DNA of 64,000 bases from Zygnema cylindricum (Eukaryota; Streptophyta; Zygnematophyceae; Zygnematales; Zygnemataceae): positions 62,001-126,000 of the forward strand of contig JBBHKE010003114.1 in assembly GCA_037447655.1 (NCBI GenBank), in the 5' to 3' direction. A model generated the notes under the pieces. That model worked only from the letters and a program-made list of their open reading frames with translations, had not been told where the DNA came from and made no database searches. The position numbers were made by a program, and so were the translations under genes. Of this stretch, positions 23,201 to 33,632 are shown in pieces. Positions within the stretch are counted from its first letter, which is position 1, and each line of letters begins with the position of its first letter.

Positions 23201-24030
23201 GGCGACGATGTGTTCCTCCTGCGAGGGAACCGAAGAGATCCGGAGGAAGAAAGTGAAAAGGGAGAGGAAATTCCCGACTACCTCTTCCCACTACCGGTCG
23301 ACACCTAGCATCCGGACCTCGCCTTCAGCTTCGACAAAAGGTTTTATTGGAACCCCTCGGAGTGGCCCGAGGAGTGGCGTATAGGGAAGCCTGGAGATCC
23401 TATCTGTATTCTTGCCGACGTCCCGTCACACCCAGCGTGGAATTTCATGCGGAAAAAAGACCTGGGAAATAATCATACGGGTTATATACAGCTAAACTCT
23501 CACGCCTTACCATTCGTGGAAGTGGTAGAGGACAACTACAGTTACAGGATTGATGTTCCCGGGTTACTCCGTCATTATCACCCGTGGGATGTCCGCCTCC
23601 ACGACATCATCTCTAGGGCGGAGGTCACCCCTGAGGTACGGGCACTCAAGCTTGCTCGAAAGAACGCTCTGCAGCAAGCCCGAGCTGCTAGGAAACACGT
23701 GTCCTTTAAATTACGAAAAGTACCTCAATGGGAACCGGCGGACGAAGAAGCGGAGGAACCCCCTATGGATGGGCAGAAGAACCCGGTTAGGCACCGAGGG
23801 CTACACGGCGGCCGTTCCGCGCGGCCAAAACCGAGGTTGTACCCGAGGAAAGGGAGGATCAAGTTCGGGAGCGAATCATGCAGAGGCGGTTGGCAGCGGT
23901 AGATCATCATATTGCGTTGCTTGAGACCCGATGTGAGCAGCTCCAACATCAACTCGATGCCCTTCGCCAAGAGTTCGAGGAGTATCGCGAGGAAACATAC
24001 AACATACTCCGGAAGTTGCAATTTCCTTGA
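23201..24030 (+). pseudogene. Gypsy-associated Gag-like ORF, C-terminal part
   Basis: Continues the frame begun at 20595: SGDDVFLLRGN, a TAG at about 23307 (VDT-stop-HPDLAF), then FYWNPSEWPEEWRIGKPGD...WNFMRKKDLGNNHTGYIQL and VRALKLARKNALQQARAARKHVSFKLRK. A shift near 23790-23815 moves the likely frame to KTEVVPEERED...MQRRLAAVDHHIALLE, ending at 24030 in a short heptad-like coiled coil. I do not recognise a named domain; a structural Gag-type protein is inferred. Confidence 0.6.
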
Positions 24031-24039
24031 GTAATTCAA

Positions 24040-24480
24040 GGTTCAGCGGGACGCTGAATCCTTAGTGGGAGGCATAATAATAGGGTTACAGGATTTGAGT
24101 ACTTAGTGGCTAGGGCTAGGCTGCTATAGTTGCGATCCCAGAGCAGCGCAGCTGCGTTTCCAGACCAGCGCAGCGTAGCAGCATAGCAACTTAGCCGTGT
24201 AGCAATTTAGTAGCCCCGCAACATAGCAGCGCAGCATAGCAACGCCGCAAATTGTAGATGGAGCTGTATAGTTCTAGAAGGAAGTTTTAGATAGATCTCG
24301 GTTGACCGTGAAGGTCCACGAGTACAACTGTACAGTACTAGGAGGACTAGCAATTAGTTAGTTTAAATAGTGGAGTAGACCTTGTGAATAGAGGACCTAA
24401 GTATACCTACACAGCGAGCGCAACCCTGTACTCTCTTCAAAGTAATAAAGAGCAACCTTGTCAGTTAATACTGTGTGCTT
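24040..24480 (+). mobile_element. Possible Gypsy LTR
   Basis: Follows the Gag-like frame. It holds the GCAGC/TAGC repeat (24120-24260), a TTTAAATAG box (24362) and AATAAAGAG (about 24445). The second copy of the last motif at 20491 supports an LTR. Ends are not resolved. Confidence 0.4.
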
Positions 24481-24559
24481 CTACTGTTGCTACGTGAAGA
24501 TCCTTGGTGTTTTCCGTTGTGCATTGTGACGTATTGTGGTGTATTGTTGCCTCTTTTAC

Positions 24560-24790
24560 AGTGATTTTTTACCGAAATCGAGGGAAAAGGGGTCCGCGGG
24601 ATATACAGTTGACTGTACTAGCCGTACATTTATCTATATGGTCTGTACATATATCGCCGATAATTAATCATATCAGTGTTATCGCCGATAAATCTTGATA
24701 AATATTGGTTATTTATCAGGGATAACATTGATTACGATATATCGCACCAATATATCAGTTATCAGGTACTCGAATAAAGGTCCATACCGG
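24560..24790. repeat. ATCGCCGATAA repeat family, copy 1
   Basis: Starts TTACCGAAATCGAGGG and carries ATCGCCGATAA twice (24653-24663 and 24681-24691) plus several GATA/TATC words. It is homologous to the sequence on both sides of the solo LTR at 52045-53216. Confidence 0.75.
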
Positions 24791-24814
24791 TTATCGACAA
24801 ATCATTAGTGATAC

Positions 24815-24965
24815 ACAACACCACACCGTGAATCGCTATTAGCGTAAATGACGCTAATTGGGGTACCCATTTTTTTGGTGCAAATTCTCAAATAGAAAAT
24901 AGTATGCTCATAGTTTTTCCACGTTATTTGAGTTACCCCGCTCAATGCGGTTCATAATTTTAATT
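24815..24965. repeat. Partial MITE copy
   Basis: GAATCGCTATTAGCGTAAATGACGC... matches the left end of the MITE at 50150-50370 (GAATCGCTATTAGGGTTAATCACGC). Only one end is clear. Confidence 0.6.
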
Positions 24966-25248
24966 TAGGGTCCTTTTAAATAGTGTGGTGTACGAACTGT
25001 AAGATCTGTACTGTTCTTTACCTTTTTAAATATAAAAGTACAGAAAAAATATTTACGCCGTCGCGCGCGCACGAAAATGTGCTCTGTAAACAATGGATGA
25101 AAGAGGTCGACATAAAACGCGTTCCCATTTGTTCGAATGTCATTGGCGTGGTCGGCCGTGTGAACACAAGGCATCCGTGTAGGTTGAAAGTTAAGATTTT
25201 TTTCCGTAAAACAGTCCAACTGTGTCATGTGTGCCTCTGTCGTTGTAA

Positions 25249-26305
25249 CTAAAACTCTGAGACTTCCATTGGCCCTCAGAGTAAGCAGATCCAACGAAGC
25301 TAATCTAGATAGTGCCGACTATAAGTTGATATAAACCCAAATGACTAACCCCTTGACAGTCAAAACCCTTATATAGATTCACCCCTGTGAAATAACACTT
25401 TCTGCGTGCTCAGTTTCACCACAAAATGCAAAGTTAGAATATGAGATTTGGACACATTCACCCACTTTGATTTTCCCTTAGAAATACCGCCACCCTGGCA
25501 GACAAAAACTCTAACCGACTACACCCACGTGTAGCCTTAACTCCCCTGAGTTTGCAGCAAAAAGAATCACTGAAAATGGTCAAGTAAATTGATAGTTATG
25601 GCTGGCCAAAGTTTGCAATTTATACAAGGTGCTCTCTAGGAGAGGCAGCTACCTACCCAAAATTTCCTAAGTCCTATTCCCCCTCTAAAACTCTATCTAC
25701 TGAAGTACGGCACCAATCAAATTAGTGTGTCGTAAAGAAAAGTACAGGTGCCGGTGTACTTTCTGTACGGGCATTGTACAACATGGCCAAAATGTCGACA
25801 CGTGTCAAATCACGATTTGTTCCCGTAATCTTGGGAGTTCCCGTAATCAAATGGTATCACGCCACGTGTCATCTGACGTGGCAACGACAGTAAAACGCAA
25901 AAAGTACCTTTTTCATAATCGCGGCGTCTATTGCGTCCTTCCGATCAAAACCGAATATAATCCTAGCCGCTGAAATTGGACGCGCAGTATTTGTTTCGCG
26001 GTCGAAACAAGTGCGCGATATCCGTTTCATAAAACATCAAAACCGTACTCCGCACTACCTTAAACTGTTTCCATGTACTACATATCTATTTCCTGTTAAA
26101 CGAACTAGTCTACGTGTTACCAGGTAAATATTTGTCAAACCCTGCATATACTAGCATTATTCTACACTTAACGGCTAGAGCTAATTGCTACTTTGACTGG
26201 CGGTAGGTACCAGGATCAAACCCTGCGCCAGTCAATCCTTTTTATGAACCTTCTTAATTTACCTGTCTCTCTTGGAGAACTCAAGCAGCCATGACTTTGT
26301 CTCCC
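25249..26305 (-). mobile_element. Antisense Copia LTR (E5), type A
   Basis: Reads as the reverse complement of a type A LTR. It starts at the decayed AAAACTCTGAGACTTCC, with GACTCCCC-type U5 text near 25535, a TATACAAGG box, GTAC cluster (25705-25790), dyad TTTGTTTCGCGGTCGAAAC (25991) and tRNA-like module (about 26175-26245). It stops short of the usual LTR start and joins RNase H text. Confidence 0.85.
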
Positions 26306-26460
26306 TGTCCAATCTTTACCAATTTTTTATTAAGCATCCCAATTTTCATAACCCCGAGCAAAGATTTTATCCACCTCATTACTTTTTCATCCACACACAA
26401 CCCCATTTCCCTCTTGTAATCCAAACAACCAGCCCCACCTTCAATCTGCAACATACACCT
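26306..26460 (-). pseudogene. Antisense Copia RNase H fragment (E5)
   Basis: The reverse complement reads GGAGCLDYKREMGLCVDEKVMRW then IKSLLGVMKIGMLNKK, matching the RNase H remnant of element E7 (33810-33955). It is joined directly to a truncated LTR, so the polypurine tract and LTR start are lost. Confidence 0.75.
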
Positions 26461-27507
26461 TGTAGAAACTAATGGTTTTAAAGTATTTTCTAGGTCTGAA
26501 TAGAAATAAAGAAGCCAAGGCAGTCTACCTCTAACTTCTCTCTCCAACTCTCAAACTTGTCGCAGTCACTGAGAAATTGGAGAGGAAGCTAGAGCCATGG
26601 CTACCTAGGCTATCCTGAGGTTTACGGGAAATTTATACTAGTTTAGGGATTATGTACTAAAAGGTAATCCGGCCATAGGAATTGATCCTGGTACCTGCCG
26701 GCCGACAGATAGTAGATAGCCGGTAGCCTTAGCCGTTAGGTCTAGGAGTAGTCTTACATAATATATAGTACGATATTAAATTAAACATTAATACGTAGGT
26801 TAAATTATTTAACTGTAACTGTGTACGGTATACATAGATCCGGTAATGTATAAGTACGGAATTCAATACATTCACAAAATCAATATCGCGCATTTTATTT
26901 AGTAAGTGAAACGAATACCGCGCATGTATTTATTACGGCTACGATTAAATTAAATTCTAATCGGACGGCCGAAATTAGCGCCGAGATCGCGGAGGAAGAT
27001 TTCGGCGGTTTGTGGTCATCGCCACATCGGATGACGCGTGGCGAAATTACGTTGGATCGTGGAATCTCCGGAGATTATGGCACCAAATCGGGATATGACA
27101 TGTGTCGACATTTGGGACATGTCGTACAATGTTCGTACATAAAGTACACCGGCAGCTGTACTTTTGCGTACGGAACTGTATTCTGATTGGTTCCGTACAT
27201 TAGTAGATAGAGTCTGTGAGAGAGATAGGACTTAGAAAAATTAGGAGATAGGACCCTCTCTCCCAGAGAGCTTCTTTACAAAAGGTCAACTTTGACCCTC
27301 TATAACTTACTGCTCAGGGGAGCAAATTCAGAGATTCTTTTTGCTATCGACTCAGGGGAGTCTTGATTTCAGAGGGCTGAAGGTGGTCAGAGTTTTTGTC
27401 TGCCAGGGTGGCAGTTATTTTTGCTTAAACACAAAGGGGTCAGGATTATCCTAGAGGCTTCTTGGAAGCTGTCCACTCTGAGGACTTATGGAGGTCTCAG
27501 AGTTTCA
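26461..27507 (+). mobile_element. Copia 5' LTR, type A1
   Basis: 1047 bp, TGTAGAAACTAATGG...GTCTCAGAGTTTCA, immediately followed by the primer site. It contains the tRNA-like module (26680-26760), GTAC cluster (27110-27200) and the perfect dyad GACTCAGGGGAGTC (27349-27362). An ATG at 27488 starts a frame that leaves the LTR and continues as Gag. Confidence 0.92.
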
Positions 27508-27672
27508 GGTTATGGGCCCACCCTCTAGGGTACCAATCTTTAATGGAACTAGCTTCATATACTGGGAAAGTATGATGATAGGAGCTTTATGCGAAAAATG
27601 GTTTTGGGGGATAGTGAGTGGACGATTGGGGCGTCCATCAAGTCTTGGAATTCCTCCAGGGTTTAAAGGAAG
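27488..27672 (+). CDS. Copia gag N-terminus, cut by assembly gap
   Basis: The frame starts in the last 20 bp of the LTR (MEVSEFQ), passes through the primer site (VMGPP) and goes on SRVPIFNGTSFIYWESMMIG, then the Gag N-terminal text EKWFWGIVSGRLGRP. No stop occurs before the gap at 27673. The FNGTSFxYW motif is typical of Copia Gag. Initiation at the LTR ATG or at the ATG inside the primer site (27512) cannot be separated by sequence alone. Confidence 0.8.
27508..27522 (+). promoter_or_regulatory. Half-tRNA-iMet primer-binding site
   Basis: GGTTATGGGCCCACC directly after the LTR CA end, complementary to the anticodon arm of plant initiator tRNA-Met. Confidence 0.9.
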
Positions 27673-27682
27673 NNNNNNNNNN
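27673..27682. other. Assembly gap (10 N)
   Basis: Run of ten N. The sequence on the right is not the expected continuation of gag, so the gap size is probably arbitrary. Confidence 1.
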
Positions 27683-27684
27683 TC

Positions 27685-27870
27685 GGAGATCTATCAATAA
27701 TTGATCGGGTGAAATTCGGTGTAGATGACGACGGGTTCATTAGTCCGACTGTTAGACATACGTGGAGACACATCGAACCTGTGGGGACTCAGACATCCTT
27801 TTTCTTAGAGACTTTTGCGGGTTGGTCCGCTATTCAATACTCCGTCATTTTTACGGTTAAACATGTTTGA
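27685..27870 (+). CDS. Unidentified ORF fragment after gap
   Basis: Open from the gap to a TGA at 27868-27870, 61 codons with no start codon seen. It contains DRVKFGVDDDGFISP, HTWRHIEPVG and FFLETFAGWSAIQYSVIFTV. Composition is protein-like (Trp, Phe and charged residues well spread) and unlike any Copia or Gypsy frame in this window. I do not recognise the family. It could be the C terminus of a host or foreign gene joined here by the scaffold. Confidence 0.45.
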   Translation, partial: GDLSIIDRVKFGVDDDGFISPTVRHTWRHIEPVGTQTSFFLETFAGWSAIQYSVIFTVKHV

Positions 27871-27940
27871 GAGTTTCCCTCTCCACTGATGGATGGTTTT
27901 AAAAGATTCAGGATTAAGGGAGATTATTGAAGATAGATAA

Positions 27941-28213
27941 CTTAGGACTTAGAAAATTTTGGTAGGTAGTCACCTCTCCCTTTGAGAGTTTGTACAAATT
28001 GGCATTTTTACTGCCTCATAACTTATCGCCTGGTTGGGCGTTTTCAGAGATTCTTTTTCCTACAGACTCAGGGGTGTCCAAGCTACACAGAGGTGCATAC
28101 AGATTGTCAGCCTGATTACTTGGGCAGCAGTAGATGTGGCTTAAAGTGGGCTAGTTAATAACTATCTAGAGGCTTTCTGTATTCTGTAGTCCAATGGAGG
28201 ACACATAATTGCA
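27941..28213 (+). mobile_element. E6 5' LTR, truncated, type B
   Basis: Matches the end of the intact type B LTR at 35771-36803 from GGACTTAGAAAATTTTGG onward and ends ATGGAGGACACATAATTGCA. In this copy a TAA has replaced GAA in the LTR-encoded leader. The left junction is to non-LTR sequence. Confidence 0.88.
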
Positions 28214-28228
28214 GGTTATGGGCCCACC
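28214..28228 (+). promoter_or_regulatory. Half-tRNA-iMet primer-binding site (E6)
   Basis: GGTTATGGGCCCACC directly after the LTR end. Its ATG (28218) is in the Gag frame. Confidence 0.9.
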
Positions 28229-29300
28229 CTCTAGGGTGCCCACCTTCAATGGATCTGGGTTCATCTATTGGGAAGCCATGATGATGGGAGCCTTGTGCGA
28301 AAAACGATAATGGGGTATCGTCAGTGGACAAGTGAAACGTCCACCTTCGCAAATCCCTCCGGGTTTTGGAGGAGTAATGTTTTCTGCAGCAGAGACTGCT
28401 TCTGCGGAGGAGGCAAATGATGGGGACAGCAATATATCCGAAGAGGGGAAAGGGAAGGAGACACCACTCACCCCTATTGCCATGGCACCGCGATCGGCGG
28501 ATGTGAAGACCGTGGAGAACGATACTCAAATGTGGGAAGACGTAAACATGGATGCCAAGAACTTCATTCTAAGACACCTCACTCAAGGTTTGGCCACCCC
28601 TCACCTTCACATTAACAAGGCCGAGAAGCTATAGGAGAGTTTGGTGGAAATCTATAGAGCTGGAACTATTTAGGAGCTCTAGCTGGCTGAGCAAAAGGTA
28701 GCTAGTTACACTTACAAAAGAGGAAAGATGTTAGATTACTGAAATGATATTTCTTGTCTGTATATGGAGATGGAAAGTGTCGGGTGGACAGGTACAATGA
28801 AAATGAAAGTTAACACTCTTATCATGAAGTTACCAAATGAGTTCGAGAACATTGTGTACGAAGTACAGGGAATGCTTTATAGTTCATTGAAATGGAACAT
28901 AGTGGTCAGGATGATACTTGTTCAGGAAAACACAATGGAGAATAGGAGAGGAGGAAAGAGCATTCAAGCTCTAGCTGCAGGAGGGGACCGATGGGGGAAG
29001 GACCCGAAGAAACCTTACAAAGGGGAAAGAGATCAATCTGGGGCACCAAGGCCCCCAAAGGGTCTTTGTCATTTTTGCAAAAAACCAGGAGACTTCATCC
29101 CAGACTGTGTCAAGCTGTCGAAGCTGAGGCTCCAAGAATCCCATGGAGAGGGTTCTTTCAGAGGGAAGAAAAAGGCACTTGTGGTTACAAAAGTGAAAGG
29201 AGAGACCGAGGATGAGTCCTTTGAGGAGGATGGGGAACTTTTTCTTGACGAGAGTTTGGAGGAGAAAAGATCCCTCGGAGAAAGAAGTGTGCCCTTGGAG
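28218..29300 (+). pseudogene. E6 gag
   Basis: MGPPSRVPTFNGSGFIYWEA..., a stop at about 28308 (EKR-stop-W), then DTQMWEDVNMDAKNFILRHL, two or more stops near 28632-28680, and from 28764 an open stretch KLPNEFENIVYEVQ...MILVQENTMENRRG to the zinc knuckle CHFCKKPGDFIPDC. The knuckle His is Asp here. An acidic linker follows. Homology across the whole length is clear. Confidence 0.9.
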
Positions 29301-29309
29301 CAATTCGAG

Positions 29310-30660
29310 AAGCTCCACAGGAAGGATGGATCATCGACTCAAGTGCATCCATGCATATGTGTCATGATAAAGAACTTTTCACTAAACTAAGAAAGATCCC
29401 TACTGTAGAGATAGAGTATGGGGATAGGAGAGTGGTTACTACAAATCTAGTGGGATCAGTAGATTTGAAGGTCTTAGTGGATGGTAAGACTTCTATACTT
29501 ACATTCACAGATGTACTCTACATTCCTCAGCTGAGTAAAAATCTTGTCTCTACGTCTGTGCAAGATGACAAAGAGTTTGATACCTTCACTATAAAGGGAG
29601 TCTTTACAGCTAAGGATGGTGATGAAGTTCACTTCACGGCAGATAAGGGTAGCCAAGGAATGTTTAGGCTTAACTTGAGTAATGAAAAGAAAAATGCTTA
29701 TTATGTTGGTTTTCCTAAGTTAATGATTTGGCATAAGCGGTTGGGGCATGTGCATTTTGATAGGTTGAGGGAAATGAAAAAGCTTGGGGTAGTAGAAGGC
29801 ATTCAGTTTGGGGATAATGAAATGATGAACGATTGTAGTGGATGTGCTCAAGGTAAGGCTCACAGACTTCCCTTTCCCAAAGCCGCTACATATAAAGGTG
29901 AGAAAGTGTTAGATTTGGTAAACACAAATATTTTGGGACCTGCAAAAGTACCTTTGGTTGGAGGAAAGAGGTTTATGATGACAATAACCGATGATTGGTC
30001 TAGATACTCTAGAGTCTACTTTTTGAAAAATAAGGTTGAAGCATCAACTTACTTCAAAAAATAAAAAGCTTGGGGTGAGAAGTTGCATGAAACCCCCATT
30101 AAGAGGATAAGGAGTGATAATGGGGGGGAATATACCTTTAACAAGTTTGAGGACTATCAGAGAGATGAGGGAGTGCAACACCAAAAAATTGTACCATATA
30201 ACTCAGAACAAAATGGGGTAGCAAAGAGGTTGAATAGAACACTAGAAGATAGTGCATGCAGTATATTGGTAGACAAGAAAATAGGAAGAAGATTTTGGGC
30301 AGAGGCAATGAATTGTGCCAACTATATTAAAATAGAGTCCTTACCTCATCTGTAAAAGGAGTCACACCTTATGAGAGATGGGCTAAAAGGAAACCAGATA
30401 TCTCACACCTTAAAGTATTCGGTAGCCTAGTTTACAGTCTTGACACGGATAGATAAAACTGGAAACTTGATGCTAAGGGAAAACTTGGATACTTTGTGGG
30501 ATATGATAATGATGTTAAGGGATATAGAGTATATGACTTAGCAAAGAAAGATATCATTATGGTCAAACATTTAGTTGTCATGGATAAAGGGATGTCATTT
30601 GACCACTTCAAATATACAAAGAAGATAAGAATCTGATTTGAGTCCGAAAGTGAGGAGAAC
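29310..30660 (+). pseudogene. E6 protease and integrase
   Basis: Protease site reads WIIDSSASMHMC (usual D-S/T-G-A, here DSSA), then VEIEYGDRRVV and FTDVLYIPQLSKNLVS. Pre-integrase WHKRLGHVHFDRLREMKK...CSGCAQGKAHRLPF has the His and Cys set. In the core the first acidic residue is Asn (VNTNILGP); the second (RSDNGGEY) is intact. A TAA at 30062-30064 and later stops interrupt it. The C-terminal linker has SIPASEFEGGRRSS. Confidence 0.92.
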
Positions 30661-30899
30661 TCGATCGTTCGTGGAAGGGACATGAGTGAAACCGTGATTG
30701 CAGATTCAGGGGAGATCAAAGATACAGGAGACTTATCGGAAACCTCACATACTCTTATGGACTTCGAGAAAATTGAAGAATCGGGACAAGAACCGGCTTC
30801 CATGGAAAAGGGAGTCGATGAGACAGTGAGAAGAAATCCATGACTTCCATCCATTCCAGCTTCGGAGTTTGAGGGAGGAAGGAGGAGCAGCAAAAGGAT

Positions 30900-31890
30900 A
30901 CAGGAAAAACAAGCTGCTCATAAGGTAACTAAGCTATCTCACCCAGATGAGCCTCACTCTTACTCGGAGGCAGTGAATAGTCCAGAGAAAGAAAGATGGA
31001 TTAGAGCCATAAATGATGAGATGGCTTCTATCATGGAAGCAAATACTTGGGAATTAGGCGATTGTCTTCTAGACGGAAAACCTATCGGGTGTAAATGGGT
31101 ATTTAAACTAAAACTGAACCCAAGTAATACCATTGAGAGATATATGGCTCGATTGGTAGCAAAGGGGTTTACTCAAAAAGAGGGGATTGACTATGAGGAG
31201 ACCTTTGCTCTAGTTGTTCAGTTTCCCTCAATAAGGATACTCCTCAGTCTAGCAGCAGCGGTTGACATGGAAATCCACTAGATGGACATTAAGATTGCTT
31301 TTCTTAATGGTGAGTTAGAGGAAGAAATTTTCATGAGGCAACCCAAGGGGTTGTGGAAGAAGGAGAAGAGAGCAAAGTCTTCAGGCTCATAAAATCCTTA
31401 TATTAACTAAAGCAAACTCCACGATAGTGGAATAAGAAACTAGATGAGTTTCTCATCGATCTAGGATATATCCAGATCAGCTCTAACCATTCTATCTATA
31501 TGTTTGAAGACGAGAGTGGTGTCATTTTTATTGCAATTTATGTGGATGATCTGCTTGTGTTGAGTCAGTCTTTGGAGAAGTTCAATAGGCTGAAGAAAGA
31601 TCTTAGGGGCAGATTTGATATGAAGGATTTAGGGGAGGCAAAATATATTTTGGGGATCCAAATGGAGAGAGACAGGGGGAAGAAGATTATCACACTTACT
31701 TAGAAAGAAGCAATAGGTAATATGCTTGAGAAATTCCAGATGGAAAATGCTAATAGTTGTACCACTCCTATGGACTTGAAAAAAGTAAGTGATGGGAGTG
31801 TAGAAGGAGGAGTGATGATCTTAGACTATCAGATGAGTCCAGAGGAGAGAGAGTTTATGAAGTCTATCCCTTATAGACAGTCGTAGGAAG
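30900..31890 (+). pseudogene. E6 reverse transcriptase
   Basis: EKERWIRAINDEMASIMEANTW, IGCKWVFKLKLNPSNTIERY, LVAKGFTQKEGIDYEETFA and the active-site YVDD at 31539-31550 are present. A TAG at about 31279 and several shifts between 31330 and 31500 disable it; a further TAG lies near 31701. Confidence 0.92.
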
Positions 31891-32468
31891 TTTAATCTAC
31901 TTTATGAATTGTACCAAGCCGGCCATAGCGGCAGCAATTGGAGTACTCAGTAGGAGTCTTAATGATCCTAGAAAGAGAGACTGGGAGGAAGCTGAGAGAG
32001 TCATGAGATATCTGGTTGGAACCAGAGAATTATGGTTGCATTTGGGAGAAGAGCACACTAATATTACCACTTGGAGTGATGCCAGTTATGGTGATGCACC
32101 CATGAGAAGATGCACTTGTGGATATGTTTTGTATGTGGGAGAAGGTGCTTGCTGTTGGAGCAGTAAGCAACAAAAAGTGGTTGCTCAGTCTACTATGGAG
32201 GCTGAGTATATGGCGTCTTGTTCTGCTGTAAAAGAACTAATGTGAGTGAAATCATTATTGCAAGAACTGGAATATATGAAGGAGGGAGTGCATGAAATAT
32301 TTTACGATAATCAAGCTGCAATCGCAATCGCAGCCAATCCAAAACACCATTTCAAAGCAAAACATATGGACATAAAATTAAGCTTTGTACGAGAAAAAGT
32401 TGAAAATAAAATTTTAAATCTTGTGTATAGACTTGATGAAGAAATGGTGGCTGACATGATGACCAAAC
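31890..32468 (+). pseudogene. E6 RNase H
   Basis: TKPAIAAAIGVLSRSLNDPRKRDWEEAERVMRYL, TTWSDASYGDAPMRRCTCGY, SSKQQKVVAQSTMEAEYMA, then after one TGA at 32243-32245 FYDNQAAIAIAANPKHHFKAKHMDI and EEMVADMMTK. The C-terminal tail is interrupted by the E7 LTR. Confidence 0.92.
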
Positions 32469-33632
32469 TGAAACTCTGACACCTCCATTGGCCCTCAGAG
32501 TATGAAAATCCAAAAGAAGCTAATCTAGATAGTGCCGACTCCAAGTTAATATAAACCCAAATGACTGACCCCTTGACAGTCACAATCCCAATATAGATTC
32601 ACCCTTGTGAAATAACACTTTCTGTGTGCTCAGTTCCACCACAGAATGCAAAGTTAGAATATGAGATTTGGACACATTCACCCACTTTGACTTTCCCTTA
32701 TAAATGCATCCACCCTGGCAGACAAAAACTCTGACCGACTACACCCCTGTGTAGCATGGACTCCCCTGAGTCCGCAACAAAAAGAATCACTGAAAATGGT
32801 CAAGTAAATTGATAGTTATGGCTGCCCAAAGTTTGCCATTTATACAGGGTGCTCTCTGGGAGAGACAACTGCCTACCCAAAATTTATCTAAGTCCTATTC
32901 CCTCTCTAAAACTCTATCTACTGAAGTACGGCACCAATCAAATTACTGTGTCGTACAGAAAAGTACAGGTACCGGTGTACTTTATGTACGGCCATTGTAC
33001 TACATGGCCAAAATGTTGACACGTGTTATATCCGGATTTGTTCCCGTAATCTCCGGAGTTGCCGCAATCCAATGTAGTGTTATCACGTGTCACTCAATGT
33101 GGCGGTGATCGTAAACCGCCAAAATCGTACGCCGCGATCTCGGCATCCTTCGCGGCCGTCCGATCAATTTTGGATTTCAATCGTGGCCGTCATAAATACC
33201 TGCGCGGTATTCTTTCCGGCGTCAAACAAACTGCGCGGTATTTATTTCGTATCCGTACCGTACGTCGTACTTTACACAACTGTTTCTATGCAGTATGCAT
33301 ATAGTTCTAGTTAAATGAATTAGTCTTATTGTAACTGTTTAAATAAATATCATACCCCGTAGTATCTAGTACAGTTTAGACTATGTGGATAAGACTATCG
33401 GCTATTGCGGTTGTGGCAAATGGCAAACTACCTTTTAGAGAAAACCCCCTATAAAACAACTGTCTGTCTCCCTCTAGATAGCACAGGCAGCCATGGCTAA
33501 CTCCTCCTCCAGTCTTCAGTGACTGCGACAAGTGTGGGGACTTGAGGAGGAGTTAGAGGCAGGCTGTCAATATCTACTATTTTGCTTTTTATTTTGCAAT
33601 CTCTAGACCTAGAAAATACTTGAATTCCAACA
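32469..33632 (-). mobile_element. E7 3' LTR (antisense), type A2
   Basis: 1164 bp. Read on the minus strand it runs TGTTGGAATTCAAG...CAGAGTTTCA. Left of 33632 on the element strand is the polypurine tract AATAAGGGGGG. It contains the perfect dyad GACTCCCCTGAGTC (32759-32772), a GTAC cluster (32925-33000) and TATACAGGG. The tRNA-like module is mostly deleted near 33400. Confidence 0.92.
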
